NCBI GenBank assembly: GCA_005223375.1 | Contig: RXOD01005899.1 | Coordinates: 1-12,064, forward strand | Length of the DNA stretch: 12,064 nt | Source of the DNA: Amoebophrya sp. AT5.2 | Taxonomy: Eukaryota; Sar; Dinophyceae; Syndiniales; Amoebophryaceae | Direction: 5' to 3' | Part shown: positions 1 to 8,246 of the stretch, piece by piece | Numbering within the stretch: position 1 is the first letter of the stretch | Layout: each line of letters starts with the position of its first letter | Notes under the pieces: generated by a model | Told to the model about the DNA's origin: nothing | What the model saw: the letters and a program-made list of their open reading frames with translations, nothing else | Database searches by the model: none | Made by a program: the position numbers and the translations under genes

Positions 1-1157
1 CCGCCACCGTTGATGCCGGTTTCTGTGCCGGCACCGTCGACGCTCGATTCCGTGCCGCCCCCGCCGACGCTCGTTTCCGGGCCGCCACCGTTGACGCTCG
101 TTTCCGTGCCGCCCCCGCCGGCATTGGTTCCCGTGCTGCCGCCCATGCCGACATTGATTCCCGTGCCAGCCCCGTCGACAGGCGTGTCCGGTGACGGCGT
201 GCCGTGGTCGTTGTTCTCCATGCCGTCGGCGGTCGTTCCCGTCGTGGCCGCTTCTTCTGCAAGTTGCCCCTCCTGATGCTGTGTTGGCATACTCGTCAAG
301 CCCAATCGCTCGCTCACGACATAGCAGGGCGAGTTTGAAAACTCCGGACCTGCATAGGATTCCGCAGTGACGTCAACCACCCCGTAGATATCTTCTGCCT
401 CCGGCAGCTTTGTGGTCGTTTTTTCCGCTTCTTGCGACTGCTGAGTCGTCCGCCCGTAAAAAATGCAAGCGTCTTTCGCGTCCTCGTACTCCTCCCCCCT
501 CCGACTCCAATACGTCCGCTGCACCCACTGGAACGAGTGGCAGGTGATGCTTTGATGCGTGCTGTCTTGTTTCTTCACTGCGACGACGCTGAAGAACAGC
601 CGGCTGTTTCCCGAGGCTTCGAGCCGGTTCTGGCGGCACATCTCCGCACACTGCGCAGAGTGGAACTGGAACGTGCCGAAGACTTTTACTTTCGCATCGT
701 AGGGATCGCATTCGCGTTCGCCAGAAGCAGCTGCAGCCGGAACTTCCGGTGGCGCAACCGCTGGACTGCAGTAGCAGCTTCCCCCGCGGGCACCTGCTCC
801 GTCGTCCTGCTGCAGTACCTGGCGATAGCTGTGCCACACGTCCCCCCAATATCCGAGCAGATCCGAGAACAACGACCCGTCGCTCTCTGATAATGCCACC
901 GACTGCGGCGTCACCGTTACTGATAGAGATGGCGTCCGCTGCCGCCGATCACCAGCACTACTTCTCGCAGTGGTCCCTCCCCGTTGCAAAATCTTGAGCG
1001 TTCTGCGGATTCTGGAGTCTAAGCGGCCTCCCGAGGTCTGCCGCCCGGCCGTTTCGCGGCCGCCGATCTTCAGCCGAAGTGCGTCACAGCTACCGAAGCT
1101 CGACGCAATCAACAGCGCGACCCCCCACCTCGGGGGGTCGCGCTTTGGCTTTGTCAT
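1..1157 (-). CDS. Secreted cysteine-rich protein, PAN/Apple-like, with Gly/Thr repeat tail (partial)
   Basis: An uninterrupted minus-strand frame of 385 codons runs from an ATG at 1157 off the left edge with no stop, so the C-terminus is missing. Residues 1-26 look like a signal peptide: basic start MTKPKR, hydrophobic WGVALLIASSFG, likely cleavage after SCDA. The mature part has eight cysteines (128, 130, 150, 170, 174, 206, 231, 278). Spacing around SAQCAEMC (167-174), CHSF (206-209) and CIFY (231-234) resembles a PAN/Apple adhesion domain, but this is pattern reading, not a profile hit. From about residue 327 the protein becomes Gly-rich with 9-10-residue repeats such as GGGGTETSVN. An in-frame ATG at 1232 would add 25 residues and hide the signal peptide, so 1157 is preferred. 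Secretion to the surface or a secretory organelle is likely. PAN domains occur in alveolate adhesins, but a role in attachment is inference. Confidence 0.72.
   Translation of the reverse strand, partial: MTKPKRDPPRWGVALLIASSFGSCDALRLKIGGRETAGRQTSGGRLDSRIRRTLKILQRGGTTARSSAGDRRQRTPSLSVTVTPQSVALSESDGSLFSDLLGYWGDVWHSYRQVLQQDDGAGARGGSCYCSPAVAPPEVPAAAASGERECDPYDAKVKVFGTFQFHSAQCAEMCRQNRLEASGNSRLFFSVVAVKKQDSTHQSITCHSFQWVQRTYWSRRGEEYEDAKDACIFYGRTTQQSQEAEKTTTKLPEAEDIYGVVDVTAESYAGPEFSNSPCYVVSERLGLTSMPTQHQEGQLAEEAATTGTTADGMENNDHGTPSPDTPVDGAGTGINVGMGGSTGTNAGGGGTETSVNGGGPETSVGGGGTESSVDGAGTETGINGG
3..170 (-). repeat. In-frame Gly/Thr/Val tandem repeats
   Basis: The minus-strand protein here repeats a 9-10-residue unit: GGGGTETSVN, GGGPETSVG, GGGGTESSVD, GAGTETGIN, with weaker copies upstream. 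At the DNA level this is a roughly 27-30-base imperfect repeat rich in GCCGCC and CGTTTCC. The array continues past the left edge. It codes a flexible, probably heavily O-glycosylated stalk if the protein is secreted (inference). Confidence 0.8.
1114..1144. other. Perfect GC-rich hairpin inside the signal-peptide codons
   Basis: Two perfect 13-base arms (1114-1126 and 1132-1144) flank a 5-base loop ACCTC. The arm reads AGCGCGACCCCCC and its exact reverse complement follows. It sits 14 to 44 bases into the coding region of the secreted protein, so the mRNA could fold strongly just after the start codon. It resembles a bacterial-style terminator stem but has no T-tract on either side. Function is unknown. 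Confidence 0.8.
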
Positions 1158-1286
1158 ACACAAAGAAGAAGAACGGAAAGTAGAGCGTATGACTGCCCGC
1201 TCCGGCTCCTGTGAAGGTGCTGCTACAAACATATATAAGCCTTAAATTAAGTCAGGTACAGCTGCACCTGCACCTGCAGGCACAGT

Positions 1287-1342
1287 AGCTACGTACTATA
1301 AGTGTTTAGAAACTGGACTACGAGCAGCTACGTACTATAAGT
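1287..1342. repeat. 17-bp direct repeat pair
   Basis: AGCTACGTACTATAAGT occurs at 1287-1303 and again at 1326-1342, 39 bases apart start to start. The unit contains the palindrome TACGTA. The pair lies 130-185 bases upstream of the secreted-protein start codon at 1157, so a promoter role is possible but unsupported. Confidence 0.75.
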
Positions 1343-2004
1343 AAATTACACGAGTGCGAGAGAAGGGTGGGGGTCGGTCAACATCCATCTTCGTAGCTGG
1401 CCAGTTGTTCGGCAGAGGTGGTGGAGAGACCGTAACGGTGCGTGGGTTCAATGATTTGACGATGAGTGACGGTGAGTGACGGCGAGCACGGCGCTGTCAC
1501 GATTTATACGATGTTACGATGCGGGTTGCGGTAGCGCTTGTGTGGCAGCCGCCAGTGTTTCAGATTCAATTTCACGATCACGGACGAAGCACCGAAAGGA
1601 AAAACTAAAACGGAGTTCTCGGTCATAAAACCAAAGAAAGTGACGGAGGTGAGCAGTCGAAACGAACCGGTCGAAAGACTCTTTTTCCGGAAACTCGTGA
1701 GGTCTGCGCGTCAGGAGCGGAACCGTCGTACTGGGGCAAGCTAGCTCCTACCGGTAAGTCAGAATTAGACCAATGGAAACAAAAAAGGAAAAAAATCAAT
1801 GAAAGAATTATTCTTTTTCAAGCGCGAAATGAGCAGCGCTTTTCTTGGCCCTGTCATATATTCTACTTGAGTCCAACTGACATGGAGTGACAGTGACAGT
1901 GAGCTTCTAGATATGAATTATGAAAATCAAAATCGTGCATAAGTACCTACGTACCGAAACCATATCAAGAAAAAAAGCTCCTGCACGAAATACGAACATT
2001 CACG

Positions 2005-2156
2005 CTACCTAGGTTACGTCAACAGCTTTGGTCGCGTTAGATCGCTATAGGTATAGACGAATAAATGAAAAAAATATAATTCCATCGGCCTACCTAGGTA
2101 CATGATGTACCTAGGTAGACATAGCGTACCGTACATCAACAGCTTTGGTCGCGTTA
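2005..2156. repeat. 21-bp direct repeats with palindromic ACCTAGGT boxes
   Basis: TCAACAGCTTTGGTCGCGTTA occurs exactly at 2019-2039 and 2136-2156, and both copies are followed after 0-1 bases by ATCGCT or TCGCT. Three ACCTAGGT cores lie at 2007-2014, 2092-2099 and 2109-2116. Each direct repeat has an ACCTAGGT core shortly on its left. The arrangement suggests a duplicated unit or the remains of a small non-autonomous element. No coding capacity or clear target-site duplication is visible. Confidence 0.8.
2090..2118. repeat. Perfect palindrome, 13-bp arms, 3-base loop
   Basis: CTACCTAGGTACA (2090-2102), loop TGA, then the exact reverse complement (2106-2118). It lies between the two 21-bp direct repeats. 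It could form a hairpin at the 3' end of the transcript of the upstream gene (stop at 2280) or be the inner ends of two inverted element copies. Confidence 0.85.
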
Positions 2157-2279
2157 ATCGCTTGCGATGGATAAAGGAAGGACATCTCTGTAGTTTTGAT
2201 AAATCATACATACAACATGACGAGCCACTGAGTCGTACCTGCTCGAGACGGACACGGAAAAAGGGGGAACAAGTAGTAT

Positions 2280-4826
2280 TTACCCTTTTTTTTTACTTTT
2301 GTCATTGCCGCCTCTACCTCCACTGACACTACGCACCCGAGCCTTTTCGTTTTTGTCCTCCTCCGCCTCCAACGCGGTTGCCACCTCATCCAGCAACGTC
2401 CGCGGGCTCTCTTGCGGGCTCTCAACACTCTTCTTGCCTTTGTCTTCTAAGCCTCCACGCGTACTAGCTTTGTTATTGTTCTTGGCTTTATTTTTCGCCG
2501 CAGCATGCTTCAGGACCTTCGCCAGTCTTTTCGACAACGCCTTTACCGCCGGGGCGGGCTGCTGGCCCTTCATTTGGTTCGCACCGTGTTGCGCACCACT
2601 GGTACTTTTGCCGATGTCGTCGCTCCTCTGGATGCCGCTCTTGTAGTTTTCTCCTTTCCCCAACGCCTTTCCGTCAATTAGTGCCCTCTCCAGCTCCAGG
2701 AGCAGGGTTTCTGGAGTGTCTTTCCCGCTTTTGCCCTGTTGGCCGAGCTCGCGCATCCGTTTCGCGCGCTTGATTGTGTTGGCCAGTCCCTGCGGGATAA
2801 TCATGCGGAAAGAGGCCATGCCGCTCTCGGTCTTTCCCAGACCACCCCCTTCGTTCTGAAGGTGCTCCGGAACCGAGAGGTACGAGTCCAGAGCCAGGCT
2901 GTTCGTACTGTCCAGGGTCGCGGAAGGCCCGTCGGCGTTATAGTTCTTGCTGTGCAGCAGCATTTCCGACTGGTAGCTCCGCAGGGCGTCTTCGTCGTCT
3001 TCAGCAGCACGACCCTCGTCTGGTGTAGTCAACAGAGGTGGTATCTGTAGTGTTGTAGAAGACGGAAAAATCTTCTCCGGGACGTCAGAAGCAGTGGCGC
3101 CGGGGGCTTGTGACGGCGTCTTGGTCAGTCTGGCGGCGGCCTCCTTCGGTTGTTTGCTCGGCTGGCTTTGACCAGAGCCCGCGCCGCCTGCGCTGCTCAG
3201 ATTGTGGAACGATGACATTTCTTGCGCACTAGTCAACGACCCCGTTCCTACCACCTCGTCGTCCTCACTTTGACCAGATGAGCTGGGTGTCACCACTCCT
3301 GAGAGTGGCGACGTCGGAGGTTTGCTGCTCGTCGGTCTTTTTAGTCCCGACTTCGTTCTCTTCATCACGACGCGCTTCGCCTTTTTCCTCGTCCTTCCGC
3401 CAAGAGCTGCCGCGGACGACGGCGTCTCCGTGCCGCTCTCCGGCTGGCCGGCTGGGAAGTAGGACCCCAGCTCCGAGCGGCCGGCAAAGAGGCTATCGTT
3501 CTTTGACATCATCGTCCCAGAACTCGTCCCTGCAAACACGCTATCCTGCTTCTGCGACATGTTGATCGCCTCCGCTCCAAAATAGCTGCTATCATTCGCC
3601 TTCGACATCAACCCATCTCCCGAAAGTGGCTGCGTGCTCCCCAGCCGCGCCTCATCTTCCTCCTGGTTGTGCAAACCGACATTTTTTACGCCCCCCGCAG
3701 CTGCTCCTGGCAAAACGTCTCCGCCGGATGCTTCGAGGATTTGCGAAGTGGCCGTCCCCTCGGGCTCCAAATCGCCGGCGGTGGCGGTGGACGACGTGGA
3801 AGGAAACTGGACGCTCGGCGGATCCTGGCCCTTGATAGACGAAAGGAACGCATCGGTGCCGCTCTTGTTTGTATCCTGCCACTCCCGATATGCCGTGCTC
3901 GTCAGCCCGGAAGTCGACGGCGACCCCGGATATCCGATGCTCTTGATCACAACTACGTCACGAGCATCCACTGGTGCAGCGCCGGCACCAGCGACTTCCG
4001 GCGACGAATGAAGATGTGTCCCATTTCCATTTGGTGCGCCATCAAACCCTCCAGCATAATTTTTGTCGGCACCAGCACCGCCCATCGAGAGTGGCCGCAT
4101 CAGATTGAAGTCAACTGCAGTGGTCGCGGCAGCTCCACCCGGTACAATCGATGAAGTCGTCGCGTTCTTCCTTTTCTGTCCACCGCTTTCGTTTTCTTTT
4201 GCCGTCTTTTTCTTGTCGTCCTTCTTGCAGCAGTGGCAAATCCCGAAGATTATGAGCGCAATAGCGACGAGCGGTACGGGCACGATGATAAACAACAGCA
4301 AGGGGCGGGACGCGCATATACTGCCCTCACCCTCCTTTTGGGTTTGGCTATGGTCGTCGCTCGACGACAGCAGACCTCGTCGAAGCAGGGCCGTGCTGGA
4401 CGGAGATGCGCGCTCCTCTCCCTCTTCATCTTCTCGCCCGTTCTTCAGCGTGCGGACCGGTCTTCGTGGCCGTGTTCCGTCACCCTCGTGGTCGATGGAC
4501 GCCAGCGGGGGGGGCGCAGATGAATTTATTCGCCGTCTTCTGTTGTTCTTTCGCGAAAGGATTGGCGCAGCCAGCGTGGGAGCCGTAGATGCTGCACCGA
4601 GAACAACATCCATCGCCATATCGTGATCGTGCTGATCCGCTTCGTGCTGAGGTCTCTCATGATCAGTTGCCCAGCCCTGCTCCCGCGACAGTTGCATTCG
4701 CGCGTCGGCAGCGGTGGTCAGGCCTGACGGGAAGATGGAGGTTATGATAGCACCTAATGAAGATCCCCACAGGAGAAGCCCACCGCCGCGGCCGCCCCAA
4801 CGCCATAGAGCCGTACAGATAGTCAT
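2280..4826 (-). CDS. Single-pass membrane protein with long disordered cytoplasmic tail
   Basis: The frame encodes 848 residues from the first in-frame ATG (4826; an in-frame TGA lies upstream). Residues about 8-42 form a signal sequence (WRWGG then LLLWGSSLGAIITSIF, small residues to AADA). A short Ser/Arg/Glu-rich lumenal part follows. A single membrane helix lies at about 174-197 (LLLFIIVPVPLVAIALIIFG), followed by CHCCKKDDKKK, a stop-transfer signal whose cysteines could be palmitoylated. The remaining 650 residues are Ser/Gly/Ala/Lys-rich and look disordered. Two internal repeats stand out: three copies of an MSK..DS.FAG motif (about 407-452), and a module of basic helix followed by (D/E)(S/T)PxTLLxE(L/V)xxAL (about 702-719 and 805-822). 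No catalytic domain or family was recognised. It may be a surface or organelle membrane protein with a scaffold tail. The reading frame is convincing, the function unknown. Confidence 0.8.
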   Translation of the reverse strand: MTICTALWRWGGRGGGLLLWGSSLGAIITSIFPSGLTTAADARMQLSREQGWATDHERPQHEADQHDHDMAMDVVLGAASTAPTLAAPILSRKNNRRRRINSSAPPPLASIDHEGDGTRPRRPVRTLKNGREDEEGEERASPSSTALLRRGLLSSSDDHSQTQKEGEGSICASRPLLLFIIVPVPLVAIALIIFGICHCCKKDDKKKTAKENESGGQKRKNATTSSIVPGGAAATTAVDFNLMRPLSMGGAGADKNYAGGFDGAPNGNGTHLHSSPEVAGAGAAPVDARDVVVIKSIGYPGSPSTSGLTSTAYREWQDTNKSGTDAFLSSIKGQDPPSVQFPSTSSTATAGDLEPEGTATSQILEASGGDVLPGAAAGGVKNVGLHNQEEDEARLGSTQPLSGDGLMSKANDSSYFGAEAINMSQKQDSVFAGTSSGTMMSKNDSLFAGRSELGSYFPAGQPESGTETPSSAAALGGRTRKKAKRVVMKRTKSGLKRPTSSKPPTSPLSGVVTPSSSGQSEDDEVVGTGSLTSAQEMSSFHNLSSAGGAGSGQSQPSKQPKEAAARLTKTPSQAPGATASDVPEKIFPSSTTLQIPPLLTTPDEGRAAEDDEDALRSYQSEMLLHSKNYNADGPSATLDSTNSLALDSYLSVPEHLQNEGGGLGKTESGMASFRMIIPQGLANTIKRAKRMRELGQQGKSGKDTPETLLLELERALIDGKALGKGENYKSGIQRSDDIGKSTSGAQHGANQMKGQQPAPAVKALSKRLAKVLKHAAAKNKAKNNNKASTRGGLEDKGKKSVESPQESPRTLLDEVATALEAEEDKNEKARVRSVSGGRGGNDKSKKKG

Positions 4827-5633
4827 AGTCAACTGACGAGTCTGTGTCTGATTGTTTGCAATTTTTGCAAGTGCAGGAATACTAGTCGTGAGGTGTACTC
4901 ATGGCCTTCAGTGGGATGAGATCCTTCCCCGGATCTTTGGGGGCTTGAATCATGACGAGATACGGGATAGGGGACTGTGAAAATACCAGGGATAGAGTGA
5001 GTGAAATGGTGGGTATGATTAAGGACATCGTAGTCATGCCGACAAATAAACTCATCAAGATAAAAATAAAAAGCAGCTCTAGAAGCAAAAATGGTGACGG
5101 GAATAATCAAAAATAAAAGCACGCATTCAACTTTCTTGAGCTCCAAAGTCAACGAAAGAAACGGAATCCTTCAGCAAGAAACGGAGATGTTCTTGGCACG
5201 GAAATCTCATACGCTGCCGGAACGGGTAGTTCACGAGTGGCACAACGCAGAATGTTCAGAAGCCAAGCGACTCGTCAGATGGTGCAGATCAACGACCTCC
5301 TGTGTACCACATCAGCACCACAAAATTCAACTGAGACTGACGGGGGCAGCCTCAGAGAACAACACACAAGGCTGGACACTTCTACTTCTTCCACCTTCAA
5401 CATCTGACTCACAGCATTTACCCAAACTCATACATGAGGGTCTTCATAGCATCAAACGTAGGATTCGATCATGGGTAAACGTAGCTAGAACGTAGACGTT
5501 GAACTTCTAAGAAGCGCTCGAACGCAAGTGAGTCGCTGAAAAACATGTTGCGCAAGTTCAGGCTCCTGCACCTGCAGGATAGCGGCATCGTGCCGGGGCG
5601 GTCCAGCTTTAGGATCAAGACGAAGCTATTTTT
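4827..5633. other. Intergenic spacer
   Basis: This stretch holds the leader region of the 848-residue protein and the downstream region of the PDCD2-like gene. Apart from the small hydrophobic frame at 4882-5055, it has a plus-strand ATG frame of 134 codons at 5091-5495. That product has no recognisable domain, signal or composition bias, and it would be the only plus-strand gene here, so it is not called. Short AACGTAG repeats occur near 5476-5496. Nothing else is evident. Confidence 0.5.
4882..5055 (-). CDS. Possible 57-residue hydrophobic peptide or upstream ORF
   Basis: An ATG at 5055 opens a 57-codon frame ending at TAG, 55 bases before the start of the 848-residue protein on the same strand. 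The first 28 residues are strongly hydrophobic (FVGMTTMSLIIPTISLTLSL), like a signal peptide or membrane helix, and the rest is polar. A pyrimidine-rich TTTTTGCTTCTAG on the minus strand just upstream (about 5077-5089) would serve as a splice or spliced-leader acceptor. It could be a small gene, an upstream ORF in the leader of the next gene, or chance in AT-rich DNA. Confidence 0.2.
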   Translation of the reverse strand: MSLFVGMTTMSLIIPTISLTLSLVFSQSPIPYLVMIQAPKDPGKDLIPLKAMSTPHD

Positions 5634-7523
5634 TTAGGTTTCCGCTTCCACCACGATTTCCTCTTCCACGAGACCCTGACGTGCCGCTGCGCAGTCTGCG
5701 CTGCATGTGAACGCATGCACCATGCCGAAATCCAACTCCACGGCTTTTTCCACATCCTTGAATTGCTTGGCAACCGTTTTGGGGCAGCTCCGCATCATTT
5801 GGTACAGGAACGTTGGAAGTAGCGAGAACTCAAATACCCGCCTTGCGCCGCAGTGTACGCAGCAATTGGAGGACAACGAGTTTTTTCCTGTGCGCTTGTC
5901 AATTTTGGTCGCGGCACTAGTCGTGGTTTTTACCCTAGGCAGCTCCTTTCGAGAGGGCGCCAAGTGCAAAAACTTTTTCGCACCGAAGTTGTACCGCAAC
6001 ACTTGGTCGGGCGACTTCTGCATCGCCTTCTGAAACTTCTGCCATGCCTTGCGGAGTCGTTTCGCGCTTTTATCGCGGGTAGATGAAGAACCGCCGAAAC
6101 CGAAATCGTCGTCGTCCGAGGATGTGCTGCAGTCGCCGTTCTTGTTTTTTCCACCACCGGAAGACAAGGAGGCTCCTCCTTGCTGTTTCGGTTTGCAGTT
6201 GCCTTCGTCCTCCGATGAAGACCACTCATCGTCTGTTGTAGTGCTGTCCATCCCACATTTTCTCCCTCCCTTCGACTCCGAGAGGGTTCTGCTTGCTCTC
6301 GCTTCCCTCAGCAGTTCTTTCCGTTCCGCAGCGTCCCCCTCTTCGCCCGCTTCCTCGGCCCGGTTGCAGTAATCCAGCAGCAGCGCTTCCGCCCGCTGCA
6401 GCTCCTTCGCCACGAGGCGGCTGTTTGAGGTTTCCGGCTCCTCGGCCATGGCCATGTGGAAGCTTGGCCAAGCTGGCGCGAGCTCGACCAGCGGCAAACA
6501 CGCTGACTCCGGCGGCTCCTCGTAATTCAGTTCCTCCTCAAGGGAAACGCATCCGCCCCGTGGTGCGCCGAGAACATGCCACGACCTCGTAATGCTGGAC
6601 ACCACACTCGCAGCAGGTTCGTGCATAGTGGACGGGGAAGTTAGCTTTAGTGATCCACCCCCGGCAAAGAGACCCGCAGTGTCCCAGGCGAGCTCGCCGT
6701 CCTCATCTTCCTGATCCTTATCCTTGCCTGCTGCCAGCAAACCCCAATCCTCGCTGCCAAGATCATTGTTCCCATCTAGATCTACCGCCGTTGTGCCAGT
6801 GGCAGTCGCGCCCCAGTCGTCGTCGTAGAAATTTTCGGCGGCAGCCTGATCGTCTCTTGTTTCGGACAACACTGCGCTCTTTGGAGTTGCCGCGGCTCGC
6901 AGCTGCTGCTCATCAAGCCGCAGCGCGCGTGTTTCATCTCTTTCTTCGCACCCGGCGGGCTCATGATGTTCCCGCCTTGCTTCCGCTGCTTTGCTCCGCA
7001 AGTTACTCCTATAGAGGCGCCAGCCTTTTGACCACTGTCCGCAGCCATGTCCGCACGCAAATAGGTGTAGCAGACGATGGTCGCTAATTTGGTGCTCATT
7101 CGCGCTGGTTGTTGCTGTAGCCACCTCGGCGTCCTGGTGACCATCCGCTGGCTGCGGACGGACTCTAGTTACCGGCGCGTACATCTGACACACGAAAGTG
7201 AGTGGCTTCCCGCAGTTCCGGCACAGGTTCCAGGAGCTTGGTACAACTGGCCTCGTAGACGACTCACTTGTTGAGGATTCAACTCTCCGGCCTGCGTCTG
7301 GCGTTTCCGGGATGTTTTCCCTGAACCATTCGGGAATGCCTCCGAACCGGCTCGTGTACAGGTCCAAGTCGAAGGCAGAGTAGCTCAGCCGGGCGGACGG
7401 TATCTGCCCCTCGTAATTGTCGAAAAGGGCCTCGCCAATGTAGCCCAGCCACGTGGGGGTCGATTCAGCACGCCGGGGGCGCCGCGTGCAAGCGCTCGCT
7501 TCGAAAGCTGACGCAATAGGCAT
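5634..7523 (-). CDS. PDCD2/TSR4-family ribosome assembly chaperone
   Basis: The 629-residue protein has both conserved halves of the PDCD2/PDCD2L/Tsr4 family. N-terminal half: WLGYIG (25-30), SRFGGIPEWF (58-67), CRNCGKPL (101-108), QMYAPV (113-118) and LHLFACGHGCGQW (152-164), giving zinc-binding pairs C101/C104 and C157/C161. C-terminal half: KSPDQVLRYNFG (503-514), CVHCGARRVFEF (555-566) and FTCSADC (605-611), giving C555/C558 and C607/C611. Family members are dedicated chaperones of ribosomal protein uS5 (Rps2) in 40S assembly, acting in cytoplasm and nucleus. Human and yeast members have about 340-410 residues. The excess here is a disordered Glu/Ser/Ala-rich stretch at about 180-490, with a short helix around 370-400. 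The start is the first ATG and lies just ahead of the WLG motif. No introns are needed. Confidence 0.93.
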   Translation of the reverse strand: MPIASAFEASACTRRPRRAESTPTWLGYIGEALFDNYEGQIPSARLSYSAFDLDLYTSRFGGIPEWFRENIPETPDAGRRVESSTSESSTRPVVPSSWNLCRNCGKPLTFVCQMYAPVTRVRPQPADGHQDAEVATATTSANEHQISDHRLLHLFACGHGCGQWSKGWRLYRSNLRSKAAEARREHHEPAGCEERDETRALRLDEQQLRAAATPKSAVLSETRDDQAAAENFYDDDWGATATGTTAVDLDGNNDLGSEDWGLLAAGKDKDQEDEDGELAWDTAGLFAGGGSLKLTSPSTMHEPAASVVSSITRSWHVLGAPRGGCVSLEEELNYEEPPESACLPLVELAPAWPSFHMAMAEEPETSNSRLVAKELQRAEALLLDYCNRAEEAGEEGDAAERKELLREARASRTLSESKGGRKCGMDSTTTDDEWSSSEDEGNCKPKQQGGASLSSGGGKNKNGDCSTSSDDDDFGFGGSSSTRDKSAKRLRKAWQKFQKAMQKSPDQVLRYNFGAKKFLHLAPSRKELPRVKTTTSAATKIDKRTGKNSLSSNCCVHCGARRVFEFSLLPTFLYQMMRSCPKTVAKQFKDVEKAVELDFGMVHAFTCSADCAAARQGLVEEEIVVEAET

Positions 7524-8246
7524 GGCTCAACAAAGTCGAGGTGTACAACAGCGAGTATGCGTGGGGGCCCTGCCGAACCTACAGTAGTACTGCACTGGAG
7601 TATTCAGCGAGAACTGACCACCAACCGTAGGGGATAGATGCCTCGTCGTGTAGCTGCTACTGTGTGTCTGTTCCTGATGATGTTGTTGGTGCTGCCAATT
7701 GGAATTGCGCAGAAATGTACTTACTACGTCAAGAGAATTTATTTTGCGGAAGCTATGGCCATTCCGCGGATCGCGATCCTCGTCCGATCGCAATACATTT
7801 ATTGGCCCACAGATTGATCATCAACACCGCATTTGGGAACTGGCGACACTTGAACTGTGATCATCCGATGATCTTGATCACGACCATCAGATGCCTTTAT
7901 CTAGTAGGTTCAACATCAAATTCAAAACGAAAACCGTAACAGCGAACTAGATCGAGAAATATGGAAATGGATTATCCTACCTCGAACATTTCTGTCCTCC
8001 CGCTCCAGCGTAAAAATTCATGATTCCGGGAGGTTCGTTTACCTAGTATTGTTTCAACTTTCATTTATCCATCTTCACAACTACACAGTGTTATTGCCTT
8101 AGCATAAAGCATGTCACAGGATGGGAGTAACAGCCGCATCAATCCCCGCGTTTGGAGGCATCTATCAGTATCAATTGTTAAAATCTATATCTCAGGTGGT
8201 AAGTAGGGTAAAGGTAAACTCGGCTCGCAGCACCAGTGGTTCTCGC
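7524..8246. other. Intergenic spacer
   Basis: This stretch contains the upstream region of the PDCD2-like gene and the 3' flank of the COX3-helix-like gene. It is AT-richer than the genes. A small palindrome GATCATCCGATGATC occurs at 7859-7873. The open frames on either strand are short, lack suitable ATG starts or have no protein-like features. No RNA gene was recognised. Confidence 0.5.

Larger units (their letters stand above)
1158..2279. other. Intergenic spacer with several short repeats
   Basis: This spacer holds the upstream region of the secreted-protein gene and the downstream region of the 848-residue protein gene. It has no ATG-initiated frame with protein-like composition. Seen here: a 17-base direct repeat (1287-1303, 1326-1342), a doubled GAGTGACGG(T/C) at 1464-1483, GTGACAGTGACAGTGAG near 1890, AT-rich stretches from about 1770, and the repeat/palindrome block at 2005-2156. 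A plus-strand GTAAGT occurs at 1754-1759 without an exon to go with it. Confidence 0.6.

Noticed and set aside
10..276. Plus-strand Pro/Val-rich 88-codon frame
   Set aside because: It is the antisense shadow of the Gly/Thr repeats in the minus-strand secreted protein.
432..997. Plus-strand frames of 152 and 82 codons
   Set aside because: They lie opposite the long minus-strand coding frame and have no domain features of their own.
1538..1744. Plus-strand 68-codon frame followed by a GTAAGT
   Set aside because: It begins with TTG, not ATG, has no recognisable feature, and the donor has no partner exon.
4829..5152. Minus-strand 107-codon frame ending just inside the 848-residue gene start
   Set aside because: Composition looks like translated AT-rich spacer with many His/Tyr/Phe. 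It competes with the better hydrophobic small frame and overlaps the next start region.
5091..5495. Plus-strand 134-codon ATG frame
   Set aside because: It has no domain, signal or composition bias and would be the only gene on this strand. A frame this long can arise by chance in about 800 bases of spacer.
7524..7535. GGCTCAAC next to the PDCD2-like start, resembling the end of the dinoflagellate spliced leader
   Set aside because: Only about seven bases match, and they lie on the wrong strand relative to the gene, so this is probably coincidence.
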